Positions 11,862-24,560 of a stretch of DNA of 64,000 bases are shown here, piece by piece. Origin of the DNA: Amblyomma americanum (lineage: Eukaryota > Arthropoda > Arachnida > Ixodida > Ixodidae); contig NC_135506.1 in the NCBI RefSeq assembly GCF_052857255.1, positions 79,902,324-79,966,323 of the forward strand, given 5' to 3'. Under the pieces are notes generated by a model that ran no database searches, was not told where the DNA came from, and saw only the letters and a program-made list of their open reading frames with translations. Positions within the stretch are counted from its first letter, which is position 1. Every line of letters begins with the position of its first letter. The position numbers and the translations under genes were made by a program.

Positions 11862-13442
11862 GTACGTTGATTGTCTCTGCACTCTTAGAAATTCCCTCAA
11901 ACCTCAAAGCTGGAACTTCAGGCTAACACGGCGCCTTGGTGAAAACGGTACGCTGGAGGAATGTACCGGACTTTGAGTCCAGTTCAGCTCTGACATTGAG
12001 AAAAAGTTTCGAAAGATTTCCTCTTATATGCCAAATTCTGATACGAAATCCAACGCTGCTGCACTGTAGCGGCGCGTATTACCATTCCGCACTAATCGTT
12101 CCTCTCATTGAAGGAATCGTCTAGTCAGCACAACTATAGCTAGGTTCTGTTGTTATTGCAGGAATGTATTCGATATCTAACGACAGCGAAACAGCAGATC
12201 GTATCAAAGGCGAATGGTGGGCATACACCGTTGTGAGGCCTACAATAAGTAAGAAAACAAATCACGAAATTTGCGCAGAAGCTTGGTATCTGTGAGTGGT
12301 TTTGTGGAAAACCAAAAAGATGTAATGGGGATGATACTGGAGCCTGCAAAGAGATCATGCGTCTAGGGTTTCTTTTTTCTTGTAGAAAACTTGCTGGCTC
12401 TTTCATTCTGACAAGCCGTTTCCATCTATACAGTAATCAGGGCTCCTGATTAGGCCCTCGGTCCGTGTCATACTCAAACCGCTCCTCTTTTCGCAAGCTT
12501 ATGTGATCCGAAAACCAATTTTCGGTCACTTTTGCTTTTATCAGCCTACGGGAATCAGTGCACAAAAAAACTGCGCACTTCAAAGAAACAGTGCACGGAG
12601 TGCTGAAGTATCAACTTTTAAAACAGCGAGTGTTACTCCAGTAAATAACCAGAACGTATCTGTGGCAAGAAAAACAGTTATATGCGAAGTGGTAACCCCA
12701 ACAGCCTGGGCCTAAAAAACAACCCGCACTTTCCCTCGCAGATTTGCGAAGAGAATGGAGGTGACCTCAAGTGTCATCACTCCACCATGGTTTAGCGAGC
12801 GGGGCAGTAGTGGTACCGTACCGCATTTGACAGAGATTATGGTGAGTTTTCTCTTGGTACAACCAGTTTCGCTGAAAAATAGTGAAGAAAGTAAGGTTAG
12901 TTGGTTCTTGTATTCGGTTTTGTGGCGCACACAAAGCTGAGGTTATATTAGCTAAACACAAGATTGAAAAATAACCAAAATTACCCGGCTCATTTATTTA
13001 GAATGATAGGGCTCCTCCCTTAGCACAGCTTTTATGTGCAACTCATGACTATTGGGACACGGAATAGGTGTGCATAGCAAGCGGATTTGAGAGACTTTCG
13101 GGTCACCAGTGTTGGGTTATTTTCAGTGCAACTTTCTTCCACACTAATATGGAGCCTGAAGGTCTGAGTAATCTGAGTGCGTTCTTCCTCGAAATTCACA
13201 GTCCTTTATAAATGCCGCACCCTGAAATCGTCTCCTACGTGCATTCATGAGGCGCTTAATTTTGGATCCTAGGCATTCAGACTGTTTTATATAAGTATAT
13301 GTCTCCGTTTTCCTAGAATATCAGTGCACGTAGGAATTCACACAATTGCTAAATTTAAGGCATCCCGAACATTACGCAAATCAGCCCGGTATCTTACTCA
13401 GGTTGTCAGTACTCAACAAGGCTGACGTTCATCTTTTCGCAG
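11862..13442. other. Inter-cassette sequence
   Basis: Putative intron of about 1.6 kb with only short chance frames. A GTGAG donor-like site occurs at about 12840 but has no matching cassette features upstream. It ends in acceptor atcttttcgcag (13442), which closely resembles those of cassettes 9 and 6. Confidence 0.35.
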
Positions 13443-15238
13443 GCTTTCATATGGTCTACGCTCAGCGCCACGTGAACAAGCGCTTGTGAACGTAATACGT
13501 CGACGGCATACACCTGGATTCCAGGATGGTCCATGCAGCGGGAAAAAGATATCTTGGAGCCATTTCTTGGAAGTAGTGTGCAACAAGCAAAAAAGTCGTC
13601 TCGGCGGGACTTTCCGTGAATCTTGCCCGTTTCGGCTGAGAAGTCTGCCAATCTCGACGGCAAGAGCCTGCGGCACTTTTCTTGTTCCACACGATTCAGA
13701 GCCGACGACTGGAAAGCTCCAAGACGATCACTAGAAACATAACCACAAATTGAGCACGAAACTCGTCGGTCGCTGCTTTCACCTCCAGTACTCTGCGGTT
13801 GTCACGTGATGTCGACAAAATAACCACGGCACGAGTTCAAAGATGAGCAAAACTCGGTGCAGAACACAAAACCCACCACAGTCAAAACTGATAAAACAAG
13901 AACGCAGCTACCGCTAACACGAAAACGCACAAAATCACAGCACTTACCACAGTACAACGCTAACGGTGCCAATCATACTACATACCACAATTTACCCCAA
14001 CTTGGTGCGCATTTCGACAATGCACCACATCAGCACATTCACTACACGACACCTGCAGCCTCTTGCTTCCCCATAAGTCGAGAAAAAACCATCGCGACTC
14101 CATTTCTCTCTGTGAAGGCTTCTAGTGGGGTGCCCCTTCTATTCCTTATGTCGGCGCCGAGAGTTTGCACTGCTGCTGAAGATTATGTTACTGTTCTTCC
14201 ATGAATCCGGTACCCCCGATGCCACGTTGCATTGCGCCTTTGAGATGGCAAGTTAGCCTACTCCAATGTATCCACCATTCTTTAAAAAGATCTGCAGTTA
14301 CTTGAACCTAACCTACCTCATTTCCCTGTTGCGATGATTGTGAGGCTTTCTACTTCATCCGTCCTTACATGTGGGACGTTTCGTTCCTTTCATCACCGTC
14401 GTTATTATTGCGGCGGGAACAATAATATTCTCAATTATGGGCAACTTCGAGGTTTTTCGAGGTTCATGTATCGTCATGTATCGTACAGATGGTAGTCTCC
14501 TTGACAGTTCCTTTCCGTAATTCATGTGACGTACAGAAGTTTTTATTGCAGCTTTTCTCACCGTCCTAAGCATTTCCACCATGTCTACAGCCATGCGTCA
14601 GTTCATTTTTGCTCAAATCAATTTTAAATTCTGCAGTCTCCGTGTCCTCATTTCCTCTGATTTCGGCGCGCACGAATCAAGTTTTGGTTTCGATTTCATA
14701 TTTTTCAGTTTATTATGGGTCTGCTTGATATTTTGAAACCGCTTCTTGTCTCGGATACAAAATGCTGCAAAAATACGGTGCGATCAGTACCTAAAAATGT
14801 TGGAAAAACCTACGGTGTTGTCTGTAACAACACAAATTTAGGACACACAAGGATACCGCGAATATGGCTACCAATACGAGGATAATCACGTACCTGCTAC
14901 ATCTACAAAAAAAAACCGGACGACCGCAACTACAACCTCGTGCACCCGAACATTACCACAGCCATCATATCAACAGGCGCCCAAAACATCTCTGGGGAGA
15001 AGGAGAATCACGAATAGGACATCTACCCTGGGCCCACCGACGGCGACTGTATTGGCCGCAACCAGTACCAGTACCAATCAAGGTTTCACAAGCGGCGTCA
15101 TCAAAAACGATGCGAAAACGTCGGAACAACGCGAGAACCACAAGCCAGTCCGTCCAACGGGCTGCCTGCAGTAATCCTGAGAAAACCGACAAGGCTTACT
15201 TGCTCTCGGCCTGAACCTCCACGGAAAAGAAAATCGAG
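13443..15238 (+). other. Cassette 4 of the repeated array (long or composite)
   Basis: The acceptor is atcttttcgcag and the donor is atcgag|gtgagtacc. The hydrophobic motif at 14130-14160 reads GVPLLFLMSAP. It is preceded by accatcgcgactccatttc, which also occurs, with one change, in cassette 9 (29630-29650). CA-rich tracts lie on both sides (13860-14060 and 14860-15200). The last 40 bases before the donor (ctcggcctgaacctcc...gaaaagaa) match those of cassette 6. At 1.8 kb it may contain an unrecognised intron. Confidence 0.35.
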
Positions 15239-17049
15239 GTGAGTACCTCCTAAGGTAACCAGGACGGCTCAGTTTTCGCCATTCGGACATTTCTGTCTTG
15301 TCACACTCCTAGCTTTCGCAACAGTGGCGTCCTCCTCGTTGAAATAGGTGCAGTGTATGTGCGATATCGCACTGGAATACAATTAATATTTTCAGGCTGC
15401 GTTCATGCCTCTCTCTTACACACGCAGATCTCATTTCATGAAGAAAATGTCCTCATTAGGCATTTTTTACGATGGCCGAGTTATGGCGGAGATGAAATGC
15501 AAAGATCCCGGTGCGTTGCGAGACGCTAGAGTATGTTAAACCCCACTTGGTTGTTAGTGAGCAATTTTCTGCGGTATCTCTCATCGTCCATAAGTACATT
15601 CTCGTTCGGGCTGTTATCCTCACATGATTGGGAAGAAAATATGACCATGTAAGGGATGCTGTCCCTTTCGTGCTTAGTAAAACAAGAAGTTCTCCACCAT
15701 TGCCGCTGATATTGCCGCGCATGACCACCGGTATTTCATTCTGTGCTGTGTTCTGCACTCCACGAACAGTGCCGCATTCGTTGCAGCCTTATTTCCCGAG
15801 ACGCTTTATTACCACGCACGACTGATAGGAGTTACCTGCACCCTGCTACCACTTCGTTGTTATCGTGCGCAGTAGTCCAATCAATTGTGTTCACCCTCCG
15901 CATCTTCGAGCACAGCTCCAACTGGCTGCTCTCAACTGAGGACGAGGAGGAAGGCTGTATTTATTGGCGATTTATGAATGCCTAATTAAGCCACCGACAT
16001 GCACACTGATTTTTAAACCACGGAGTTCTGTTTACGGGGACGCGCACAGCCACAAGGGCGGAACACCAACGTATTCCGTCCCGTCTTATTAGTCGCGGCT
16101 CCCAAAGAAATTGTAGACCTCTAAAAGCAATAAAAAGGCACCATTAAAATAGCTGTTAGCCGCGGACCAAGCGCTCCCCGGCAGTCTACAAGTCAAATTG
16201 CTGCGCGTGTGTATGCCGGCAACGCTAAGCGTTTAGAGTGGAAGCAGAGTGTGGGGAGAGCAAGATGTGGGCAACGTTGAAAGCGAAGCTACAGCACATG
16301 GTCGGTTCTGAACCTGTCACGAGGTGCGGCTGCTGGCCCATCCGGTCACGTGGCAGCCAGCCTACGTCGCCCTTGTGTAGAGCGGTCGAGCAGTGCGCAC
16401 CACTCAGTCTGTGCGGTTCTACCTCCGCGTAACACTTCCTTCAAAAACTTTGCAACTGCTGCAAGCTGTGCCGCTTTATCGGCAGTTCAGTGCACTGCTC
16501 GAGAGTTTTGCACAGTGATAACGCATATTACACGTTCTGCACGTGCATGCTCTGAAGTTGCTTCGTATCTCCGTCCTTAGAACTTTGTCGAGGACTGTAG
16601 ACAAGTGTGCAACCTACCACCATCTACCGGCCACACCGCAATAGCTATCGCTGTTATCGCGTCCCTAAAGTGCCTTGTCTGATAGAATGGTCGCCACCAG
16701 GAGCAGATGGCCGCGCCGGAGAGGTTTTGATAGGGCCTTCTTTCAAGAAACAGGCATGCGAAACAGACGTTTTACAGAAATACGCATCCCTCCTGTCTCA
16801 CTATGTTTCGGCTGTAATAGGGCAGGTCCGCTTACTACGAACTTTGGATGCAACGAAAGCAATCAGCGTGACATTCCAGGTTGTTTACAACTGGGCTGCA
16901 CCGCAGTCATGAGAGAAACATAAGCACCACTGAAGTAAATTCTTTGCCGCTCATCGCATCGAGCTACATTTCAAAGCTAAAATAAGAGAGAAATGTGTGG
17001 TTTGCCAAGTGTATCAGGACTGTAAGGACTCGTTGCGTTGTTATTGCAG
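15239..17049. other. Inter-cassette sequence
   Basis: Putative intron of about 1.8 kb. Frames at 15456-15985 and 16238-16923 overlap in several phases and have no motif. I see no repeat or RNA gene. Confidence 0.35.
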
Positions 17050-17923
17050 GTCACGACAAGACGCCAACCGAGCACCGAATCCGGCTGAGTCAACGCTCTC
17101 GTGACACCTGGACAAGTCCGCGCAGAAACACAAGCAAGGCTGGAAGATCTCCACCGCGCCAGGATTCACTGTGCAGGCGTTTCAGTTCGAGAGCGGCACT
17201 CCTACTGTTCCTCATGCGGGCGCCCATAGCTGCCTTTGCGACAACGCCAATGTTCTTCCCCTCAGAGACAGCACTTTTTTTCGACACAACATGGCACCAA
17301 AAGCAACGCGCAGCACGCAGACAGAAACAACTTATAAGTCACAGCACAGAAAGATAAAAAAGCTTCAACGAGCGTTTCTACGATATCACAGACAGCAATC
17401 ACGCACTGGTGTGCGCCCCCTGCCATCAGCGCCAAAAACTCACATTCCGGAAAGCTCAGGATAACTAACACAGCCAGGACAGCTATCCGACATCCTAGGC
17501 ACACATGAGAAGACGCTGCGGCCCAGCCACATAAACTCTCACCTGTACCATGAGTATAATAGCACAGGTCCCACAGAGGTACAACACACACCTTCAAAGG
17601 TAACCGGCTCAAGAGGACACGTCACCTTTTATGGCCACAGAATGCTACTGCTGCGGCGACGACAATGAAGACCAAGACAACGGCGCTCACCATCAACATG
17701 CCCTCTGAAACGGACGCAGCATGAAGGACTGCAATCTCGGCGACTACCGTTTTATCCTGTGGTGCGTCTAACGCAATGAGAGAACGAACAGCCAGCAGCG
17801 CCTGTACAGCCATGACGAGCGATTCTCCTAATGGACATCATCCATTTCAATCGGAAGCCTTTCCCGTTCAGACTGCAGGGCCCGACGACAGATTGTCCCT
17901 GGTTCTGTGCGACGGTAACTACG
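17050..17923 (+). other. Cassette 5 of the repeated array
   Basis: The acceptor is ttgttattgcag and the donor is actacg|gtgagttcat. The hydrophobic motif at 17191-17240 reads SRAALLLFLMRAPIAAFATT, the clearest version in the array. It is followed by a CA-rich stretch to 17460. On the minus strand a valine-rich hydrophobic frame (17622-17813) overlaps the 3' part, but it has no counterpart in other cassettes. Confidence 0.45.
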
Positions 17924-18097
17924 GTGAGTTCATGAATTGCTTGTCGATTTTCTTAAACGGCCCCAAGCATTGTGAAAAAATTTCGTTTGTGGTTGTTGGG
18001 AAAGTTATTTACCATGTGGCGTTAACGTCACCTCAAATTTATTCTCGCCTGAATGTCGAAAGCTGCGCATGCGACAATAAACTATAATTGATATTTA

Positions 18098-18345
18098 GGA
18101 AGGAATTTGCTCCGTATCTGTCTCGCATCTTGGCGGTCACCCGAACAGCGCCGTAAGGGAAGGGATAAAGGAGGGACTGAGAGAAGAAAAGAAAAGGTGC
18201 CGTAGTTAGTGGAGGGCTCCGGAATAATTTCGAACACATGGAGATCTTTAGCGTGCACTGACATCGCACAGCACACAGGCCCTCTTGCGTTTCACCTCCA
18301 TCGAAACACGGCTGTCAAGGTCAGGATCGAACATGGGTCATGCGA
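18098..18345 (-). mobile_element. Tick tRNA-headed SINE, minus-strand copy
   Basis: On the minus strand the order is a diverged B-box region (gttcgatcctgacc), the body words tgtgctgtgcgatgtcagtg and gatctccatgtgttcg, then ggagccctccactaac, then the CT-rich block and the tail up to gcgctgttcgggtg. This is the same family as the complete copy at 48.1 kb. The head is incomplete and the copy is diverged. Confidence 0.8.
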
Positions 18346-19242
18346 TCAGGAAATTTTCTTCAAGCATCCGTGGCTTTGTTGATATCAATGAATTTCACAC
18401 ATGCTACTGCACGTAACTCCGCTTGCATGCATCTTCCATTCCACAGAAGTAATTCTCTGCTCGAACGACAGGCGCTTTACGTCAGGCAAGAAATTAACGT
18501 ATACAGCCTGCCGCCATGATCGTGACACTGAACTGGTGAGGGCCTGAATTTTACTTTTATATTTCCTTGACTCTTTCGAATTAGTTGCGTCTCTAAAATG
18601 GTAATACCTCTAAATGCGCGTAATCCATCATGCCCTGGGTTCTTCACACGGGTCAAACCGGAAGAGAGTTCTGCGTACTTTTCCGCACAGTGATCATCCG
18701 CGGAATTTCCGCTCCGGCGAATAGCCGCTGGCTGCAAAGATCTTCTTCGATTCAGCACGGCAATATAGGTGATGTTCCACCATTCACCGCAGCAATCAGC
18801 GTGTGCAGTCGAGTTCTCAAAAATAATTCTTGCGTTTGTGAGAAGCAGAGGTTTATATTCGAGGCGTTAAGTACATTTACTTTCAGTATCTTCTGTGGCA
18901 CGCTTCTGAACCCACTGGGCCCTCTGAGCGGGAACACGTCACGAGCAGGCTTTTCGAGCGTGGACGCAGCTGAGCAAAACCTAACTAGCTGTGATCAGCT
19001 ATGTCGACTCACCCTGAGGTGGCTTCAGAAAACAGAAGCAATATCTACACACGCACAGAGTTTAAAAAATCGAAACTTCTCTAATTTCTTGTACGCGTAT
19101 ATGGAAAGGTGCAAACACTGTCATTTTATTTCCAGCAGCTCAGTCTCCCGCCCTTACGTCGCCTGTTCTTAAAATGCTAGCGCATGAAGTGTAAGACTAC
19201 GAGCTCTTCCTGGCGCCCAAATGTTGCACCCCTTTCGCGCAG
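18346..19242. other. Inter-cassette sequence
   Basis: A plus-strand frame of 180 codons at 18630-19172 has no recognisable motif and unremarkable composition. It could be chance. The stretch ends in acceptor cctttcgcgcag. Confidence 0.35.
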
Positions 19243-19533
19243 GTCTACAGATCATGCTCACTGCCCGGCCAAGTAGCGGCAGGCTAGAGCGACCCTCGGA
19301 CCAATGAGGTGTGGACGCCATCGACAGCAACCGGGACAGCCACAACCACAAGCTCTGCGACTGTCGTTATTGCAAGAACTGTCAAGGATGTTCAACAGGG
19401 AGTGACAACATCGACGTGGATATCTTCGAAACGCTATCAGGCTCCGCACAACACACCAGCCTCCGGTCATCGCCAAACAGCCACGGAGCCTTAGATGTTC
19501 TCGGCCTGTACCTCCGACTGAAAAGAAGATCAT
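19243..19533 (+). other. Cassette 6 of the repeated array (short)
   Basis: The acceptor is cctttcgcgcag and the donor is agatcatg|gtgagg. At about 290 bp it is the shortest cassette. It lacks a clear hydrophobic motif but keeps the CCACAACCACAAG block and the donor-proximal ctcggcctgtacctcc...aaaagaag block seen in cassette 4. One frame is open across it and is cysteine-rich in the middle (CDCRYCKNCQGC). Confidence 0.35.
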
Positions 19534-19829
19534 GGTGAGGACACCGTCTGCACAAAACACATTTCAATCTAACCTTAAAAGTACTGCGTAGCTGTCACCA
19601 ATCTGACGCAGCCAGCCTGCGCTGCGATTGTTCCATCGAGCTGCTGAAAACTTCAGGTGTCAGCCACATACATCGCGATATTCGAGCCTGCAAATTAGCA
19701 ACAACGAGAGGCGCGCGTCTGATTCGAAGTTTTCGTCGTGTCGTCACGTCGGTTTTCTGGCGACCTCTGACGCTTGTGCCTCCAATTACGGTAGTGCAAG
19801 GGTTATCGTGAATTACGGGCGCTGCTGAA

Positions 19830-20130
19830 ACCTAGGGCGCGCCGCGTCTGTTCGTTAGTTCGCGCCGAGGCAGGCCTGCTCAGGCCGTAGCGTCTGCAGT
19901 TCAACACACTGTCACCCTCCCGCCGAGGCAAACGTCGCCATTGGTCGCTATCAGGCGCGCAGTGTGGCTTCCTGAAAACTAATTCCGACCCGGAGCCGCC
20001 GCGCTCGAGCGAATTGTAGAGGGCCTCACTCAGCACCGTCGAGGTTACGCCAGTTACGCGCTCTCCGTCGGCAACGAGCGAAATTTTCTCCAGGCTTCGC
20101 GATCGGCGTGATTCCTTCCGGGCTGCGCCG
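19830..20130. promoter_or_regulatory. CpG-rich patch between cassettes 6 and 7
   Basis: About 300 bases are visibly richer in G+C and CpG than the surroundings (gggcgcgccgcgtctg, ggagccgccgcgctcgagcg, gttacgcgctctccgtcgg) and contain an inverted CCAAT word (attggtcgc). It could be a promoter-proximal CpG cluster or simply a GC-rich repeat remnant. No TATA box is placed convincingly. Confidence 0.25.
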
Positions 20131-20925
20131 CCTTTCCAAATGTGCGCCGATTCTTTCAGACTTGAGTGGAATGGCGTTTTAATGACTACGAGCTAGTGGA
20201 GCTGGAAAAACCAGCTGGCCTACGGAATTCCTGATGCGATGCAAGGCTACGCCCCCACTCGCACAACTAACCTCCAATCGCATGGCAGCTACGCGACTGA
20301 GAACAGCACGCGAAGAGTCATTTCGCGGGTGAATCGCAATGCGCCCGCCACTGCCGGAATCAAGCCCATAAGTCTATGATGAGCACTAGAAAGCCGAAGC
20401 GACTGAGTCACAGTGGCGAGGGTTGTATTTTATAAGATGCTCGTAAATAGCAGTATTGCGTCTCGCAAAGGTTACTTTCATATTTCACAGTAAAGCAACA
20501 TGAAACTGCACCGCCTGGGACGGTATAACTGGGAGCAACTACCCACCCCTTAGCCATCAGGAGCTTCTTGAGCAGGTACTAATGGAAGCAAAGTGTATCG
20601 CGCATTTTGTTGCCCATCTTCGCGTACAGTCTCACAGGAGAAATTCGAAAAGTCGAAGACCAAACCGAAAGCCGTTCCAGTCCAGTTATCGCACGTTGTT
20701 TTATAGTCATTCCACTCTACTGCCTGCCTGTTTGTACTCTTGTTTTCATTTCTTAATCAGTGTGGACAGGGTCATTTCGCCAACAGCCTTGTTCTCACTG
20801 CCGTAAATGTCTCGATAGCGTGGGCCATAAGGAAAGGTTTAGAGAGATTTCTAAACATTGCGAAAGGAAAGCACGGCACTCATTCGGTACGTGTGATATG
20901 GAGAAGAGTTATTGCCTTTTTGCAG
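20131..20925. other. Inter-cassette sequence with a cassette-derived fragment
   Basis: At about 20218-20265, cctacggaattcctgatgcg and the bases after it match about 45 bp inside cassette 7 (near 21000-21042). This is a stray duplicated piece. Otherwise nothing is recognised. Confidence 0.45.
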
Positions 20926-22312
20926 GTTGGACCGATCCGAAAACATCGCCTGGCTGCAAGGTGCCACTCACGCAAGGATGCGTCGCTGCCTTCCGCCTTT
21001 CCTACGGAATTCCTGAGGAGATACAAGGCTGCGCCCCACTCGCAATTGTGTCGCAGTGCTCCGAATCGATCGTGCGCCGGGACCCATGGTTGGAGCTTCC
21101 AAACTTTCGTGTCCTTTTCATCCCTGCCTGCATTCCGGAAGATAGCGACAGATCGCCGCATTTCTGGCGCCGAAGTTTGTGGCGCAAGGATTATTCCTCA
21201 AGCGAACGACACCAGCCGCTTATGCGACATATTACGCATCCTTGGCATGACAACCACTCATGAGCATCACATCACTAAGTGCCGCTGTCAAAATCACAAA
21301 ACATCAAATGCAACGCGGTCAGTCATGAGCACAACAGGGCCAGCGATTGCAACTACTGCACGCACACTTCAACAAGAACTGCTTCAAGCATACTCGAAGA
21401 AAACACCACCGCTGGAAACTACAAGCCAGAAACCCGCAACGCACCAACACCATTACCGCGACATATACACAACCTTACCACCATCGCCGGCACAGTTTCA
21501 GTTACATATTGTCTTAAAATAATCATAACGCCAAGTGTAAAGAGCTCCGATTGTATAACAACCATAACACAGCCACGAAATCACAACTCCCTACCCAGGT
21601 CACAATGTCATGCATTATGAAATATCCCACAAGCACAAAGACCACCACGACTACTTTATTAAAAACAATTACCGCAGCTTTAGAAAAACGGAGAGACGAT
21701 TATAATAGTCGGTAATGCGAAGTATGAGCGCAGCTCTTCACAAGCCACATACCACCTCTGGCAGGGCAGCCACCTTCCGTTTGCCAATTCCTCCGCTCTT
21801 GACCTGGTAGGTGACGTTTCCATCTGCTACTACTACCTGTCAGGGTATTACGACCACGCCAATAAGACAATCGATTGATATCCCACCAGAAATGCCCAAA
21901 CAGTAACCATGAACGACAAAAATACAGCCATATGATACTCACAAGTGCAGCTGAAATATCAATCGACGCAAGCCTCTGCACCAAGAAAACGAGAGCGACT
22001 ACAGGAACGCCACTACAGCGACCACGAGGAGAAAAAGCGCCACATTAACATCTACCAGTATTAGAATCACCGATAACTGGCATCGACCGAAGCCTGTTCT
22101 TGGTCGTGACATACGCCAGCGAAGATTATAGAATAATCAAGGCTTCACACGAGAGCAGCAAAAATACTACCGTCTGCCAAAGCAGCTGGAAGAAACTGGA
22201 AAAAATTGTGGAACTACCGCCTTGATGATCTTCGCTCCCCACTTTTAATCACCATGATCCGATGGCCCAAACTCTGTGAAGACGACATCTGGAGGCCTAG
22301 GAAATAAATGTG
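20926..22312 (+). other. Cassette 7 of the repeated array
   Basis: The acceptor is attgcctttttgcag, identical to that of cassette 10, and the donor is aatgtg|gtgagttaag. The first 150 bases align with cassette 10 (gttgNaccNatccga, gcaag, tgcgtcgctgcctt, ctacggaattcctg, gcaattgt) with indels that are not multiples of three. Two overlapping frames of 167 and 260 codons are open here, but neither survives in cassette 10. CA-rich sequence fills 21250-21660. A distal block (aacatctaccagtattagaa, 22045-22130) also matches cassette 10. Confidence 0.45.
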
Positions 22313-23671
22313 GTGAGTTAAGTGGAATATCTGCTACTTTCTCTAACGTCCAGAACATGATTTGAGGTCCTAGCACAATAGGTTTGGCGGATGCGCGGGT
22401 TCCTAGGTCAGCAATGATGAGTGAGTGTACTGTTCAGAAGGGATCCCCACTCCAGGACTGCAGAGGCAGAGGCCACCACCTAAACCTTAGCTATCGGCAA
22501 GCGCTGTCCGTACAGGTTCCTTGAAGTCAGTTGCGCCTTCAAGCATGTGGGAACTGTGTTGACAGGGGGAGCACCTTGTGCATTTGGAGACGCAAAAAAA
22601 ATGTGGTAGAGGGTGGACAGCTTGTGTGGGAATGGATAGAGAGCCCACGTTTCCCTCTGACGAAGGAGCAAGCTCGCAATTTTTAGCGCAATCACGCTGG
22701 TGCTGTTGGAGTCCATTTCTCTTTAGACGCAATATTTGGAACATGTGCAAGTAAAACAGCACTGATCAAAATAAAACACTTACTGGTTGGTAAAATTTCC
22801 TGATGTATTCAAAGTTGAATAACCATTAGTAGCCAATGTAAACTTGGCATTCGAAACGTTTGTACTAATTGTTCTATAAAGGCTCCATAGCGCCAGAGGT
22901 TGGCTGGTTTAGCAACAGACTGAATCATCCCCTCCTTTGGTTCGGCTGTCGGTCAAAGCATTTTCTAAAACACAACACGTGACTAGCTGGCCAGTGCACT
23001 GCCAGCGCTGGGCCCAGCTCGGCCTTGCGACGGGTGTGCATGCTTGCTGGCGCGTTTTGATTTCGTATCTGAGGTACGCATTATATGAATTGTGTGCGTG
23101 CGACTCCCGCTGCTAACTTCCACGGTACATTTATGGCATAAACTGAAAAATGATATCAAGACGCCAGCGCTTCCTCGTAAACTCGAACAAACCCACTGCT
23201 GTAGCGTCGCCGCGACAATTTACAAAGACGCAGTCATCAAGAATCGAAAACTTGCGCGAATGTAGTCCGCAATTTAAATCAAAGTGCAAGTCTCCGCAAC
23301 TGATGCTGAAACCTCCGTCCGCTGGTTCGCACCATTGAGCATTCACAATGCCTCTTGAGCTGTCAGGTTATGTGGACACATTCAAGGTGCCACATTTTCT
23401 GTCGGTGGTCCGGTAAGCCTCTTCATGCGACTGGACTTCTGGACGGCTCCTTGTAATCGATCAGCGTGATCGGTGATCACTATATGATACGTGAGCCACT
23501 CCGCAGAGAAGTCTGTAAAGTGACTAAGTGCTTGAAAGGACAAGGCGGTAAAAAGGGAACAATCATTCCTTTATTGCTCTTGTTCTATGGCTCAACTATT
23601 GACAAGTACTGTTTTCTGGCATAATTTATAGTATTTTGCTCGCTCACTCACCGCTGCATTTAGTTTGCGAG
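22313..23671. other. Inter-cassette sequence
   Basis: No feature that I can support. Short frames are open on both strands at 22480-22762 and 23131-23346 without motifs. Confidence 0.4.
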
Positions 23672-24024
23672 GACGATGACGAAGGCTGATTGTAAACTAA
23701 CGAAAAATAGGACTACAGTATGCTCTGGCCTAGAGGCGCGCCCATCGAAGGCAAGGCCAGATAACGTAGGCAGGGAGCAAGCAACTGGGAACAGAGCTGG
23801 TGGAACACAGTCGGTCTGAGCTTCTGACTCACCCGTCTCACATGCAGGGAGAACTGACGAGCAGCGACAGCCACGACCACCACAGCTCGCGAGAAGCCTA
23901 TGGTCTCGACCCAGCGGTTCAAGTTCTACTGGCCATCGACATCGCCTCGTGAGCTCTGTGTGGTGACAGCGCCACGTGCAATGTTCATCTTTCGCTCCGG
24001 CCTCCCTATCAACTCCTGCGAATG
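23672..24024 (+). other. Possible short cassette related to cassette 6
   Basis: The donor-like gcgaatg|gtgagg matches cassette 6 in position and type. Upstream, cagcgacagccacgaccacc resembles the cassette 6 block gggacagccacaaccacaag. The proposed acceptor (tttagtttgcgag) is weak, and no hydrophobic motif is present. Confidence 0.25.
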
Positions 24025-24099
24025 GTGAGGACACTCTGAACAGTCTCTATTTGTACTCACGAGTTCCTAACGCATATAGCGTGTGTTTTGATGATGAGG

Positions 24100-24205
24100 A
24101 GGATAATGATGAATTTCTATACCGCAAGGGTACAGGGCATCGAACCCCGCACTTCCCGAATGCGAGCGGATGCCCAAACGACTAGGCCACCGCCGCGATC
24201 AGCGT
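24100..24205 (-). mobile_element. tRNA-like SINE head
   Basis: The minus strand reads gcggtggcctagtcgtttgg (A-box like), followed after a short arm by ggggttcgatgccc (B-box like), then the 3' words accctNgcggtatagaaatt. The whole is too irregular for a working tRNA, so it is a tRNA-derived SINE. Confidence 0.6.
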
Positions 24206-24487
24206 GTATTTTGTGTGGTTTTTACCTCCCTCTTTTGTGCTGTTTATCCACTAGCTTTTCCGTTCTGCCCTCGACTGGAGCCCTGAAAACATTTAAGCAG
24301 GTCTCTTCAGGATGACATAATTAATCAGTTTCATGATTTGGGTGACCTCGATTTGCTTATCAATTGAGAAGCTTTTTCACCACAGACGCAGCGTAGGGCG
24401 TGAAGATTAATAGACAAAACTCTAAATTGTCGAGTTTGACGTTCCAAAGCGACAAATAGCTTCTCACAGACGCCATGGTGGAAGGAC

Positions 24488-24560
24488 CTGTGGTTCTTGA
24501 ACATGTCCTGACATCGCACAGCACACGGGCATTTTTCAATTCCGTCTGTGTCGTCCGTTC
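24488..24560 (-). repeat. Short SINE body fragment
   Basis: The minus strand carries cccgtgtgctgtgcgatgtc followed by caggacatg, matching the SINE body. The tail is absent. Confidence 0.45.

Noticed and set aside
17262..17813. Valine-rich minus-strand frames as membrane proteins
   Set aside because: They are complements of CCACAAC-rich sequence and have no splice signals on that strand.
20740..21522. 260-codon plus-strand frame
   Set aside because: It overlaps another 167-codon frame, starts before the acceptor of cassette 7, and homologous sequence in cassette 10 has frame-breaking indels.
24100..24205. Functional tRNA gene
   Set aside because: Box-like sequences are present, but the acceptor and anticodon arms do not pair and SINE 3' words follow.
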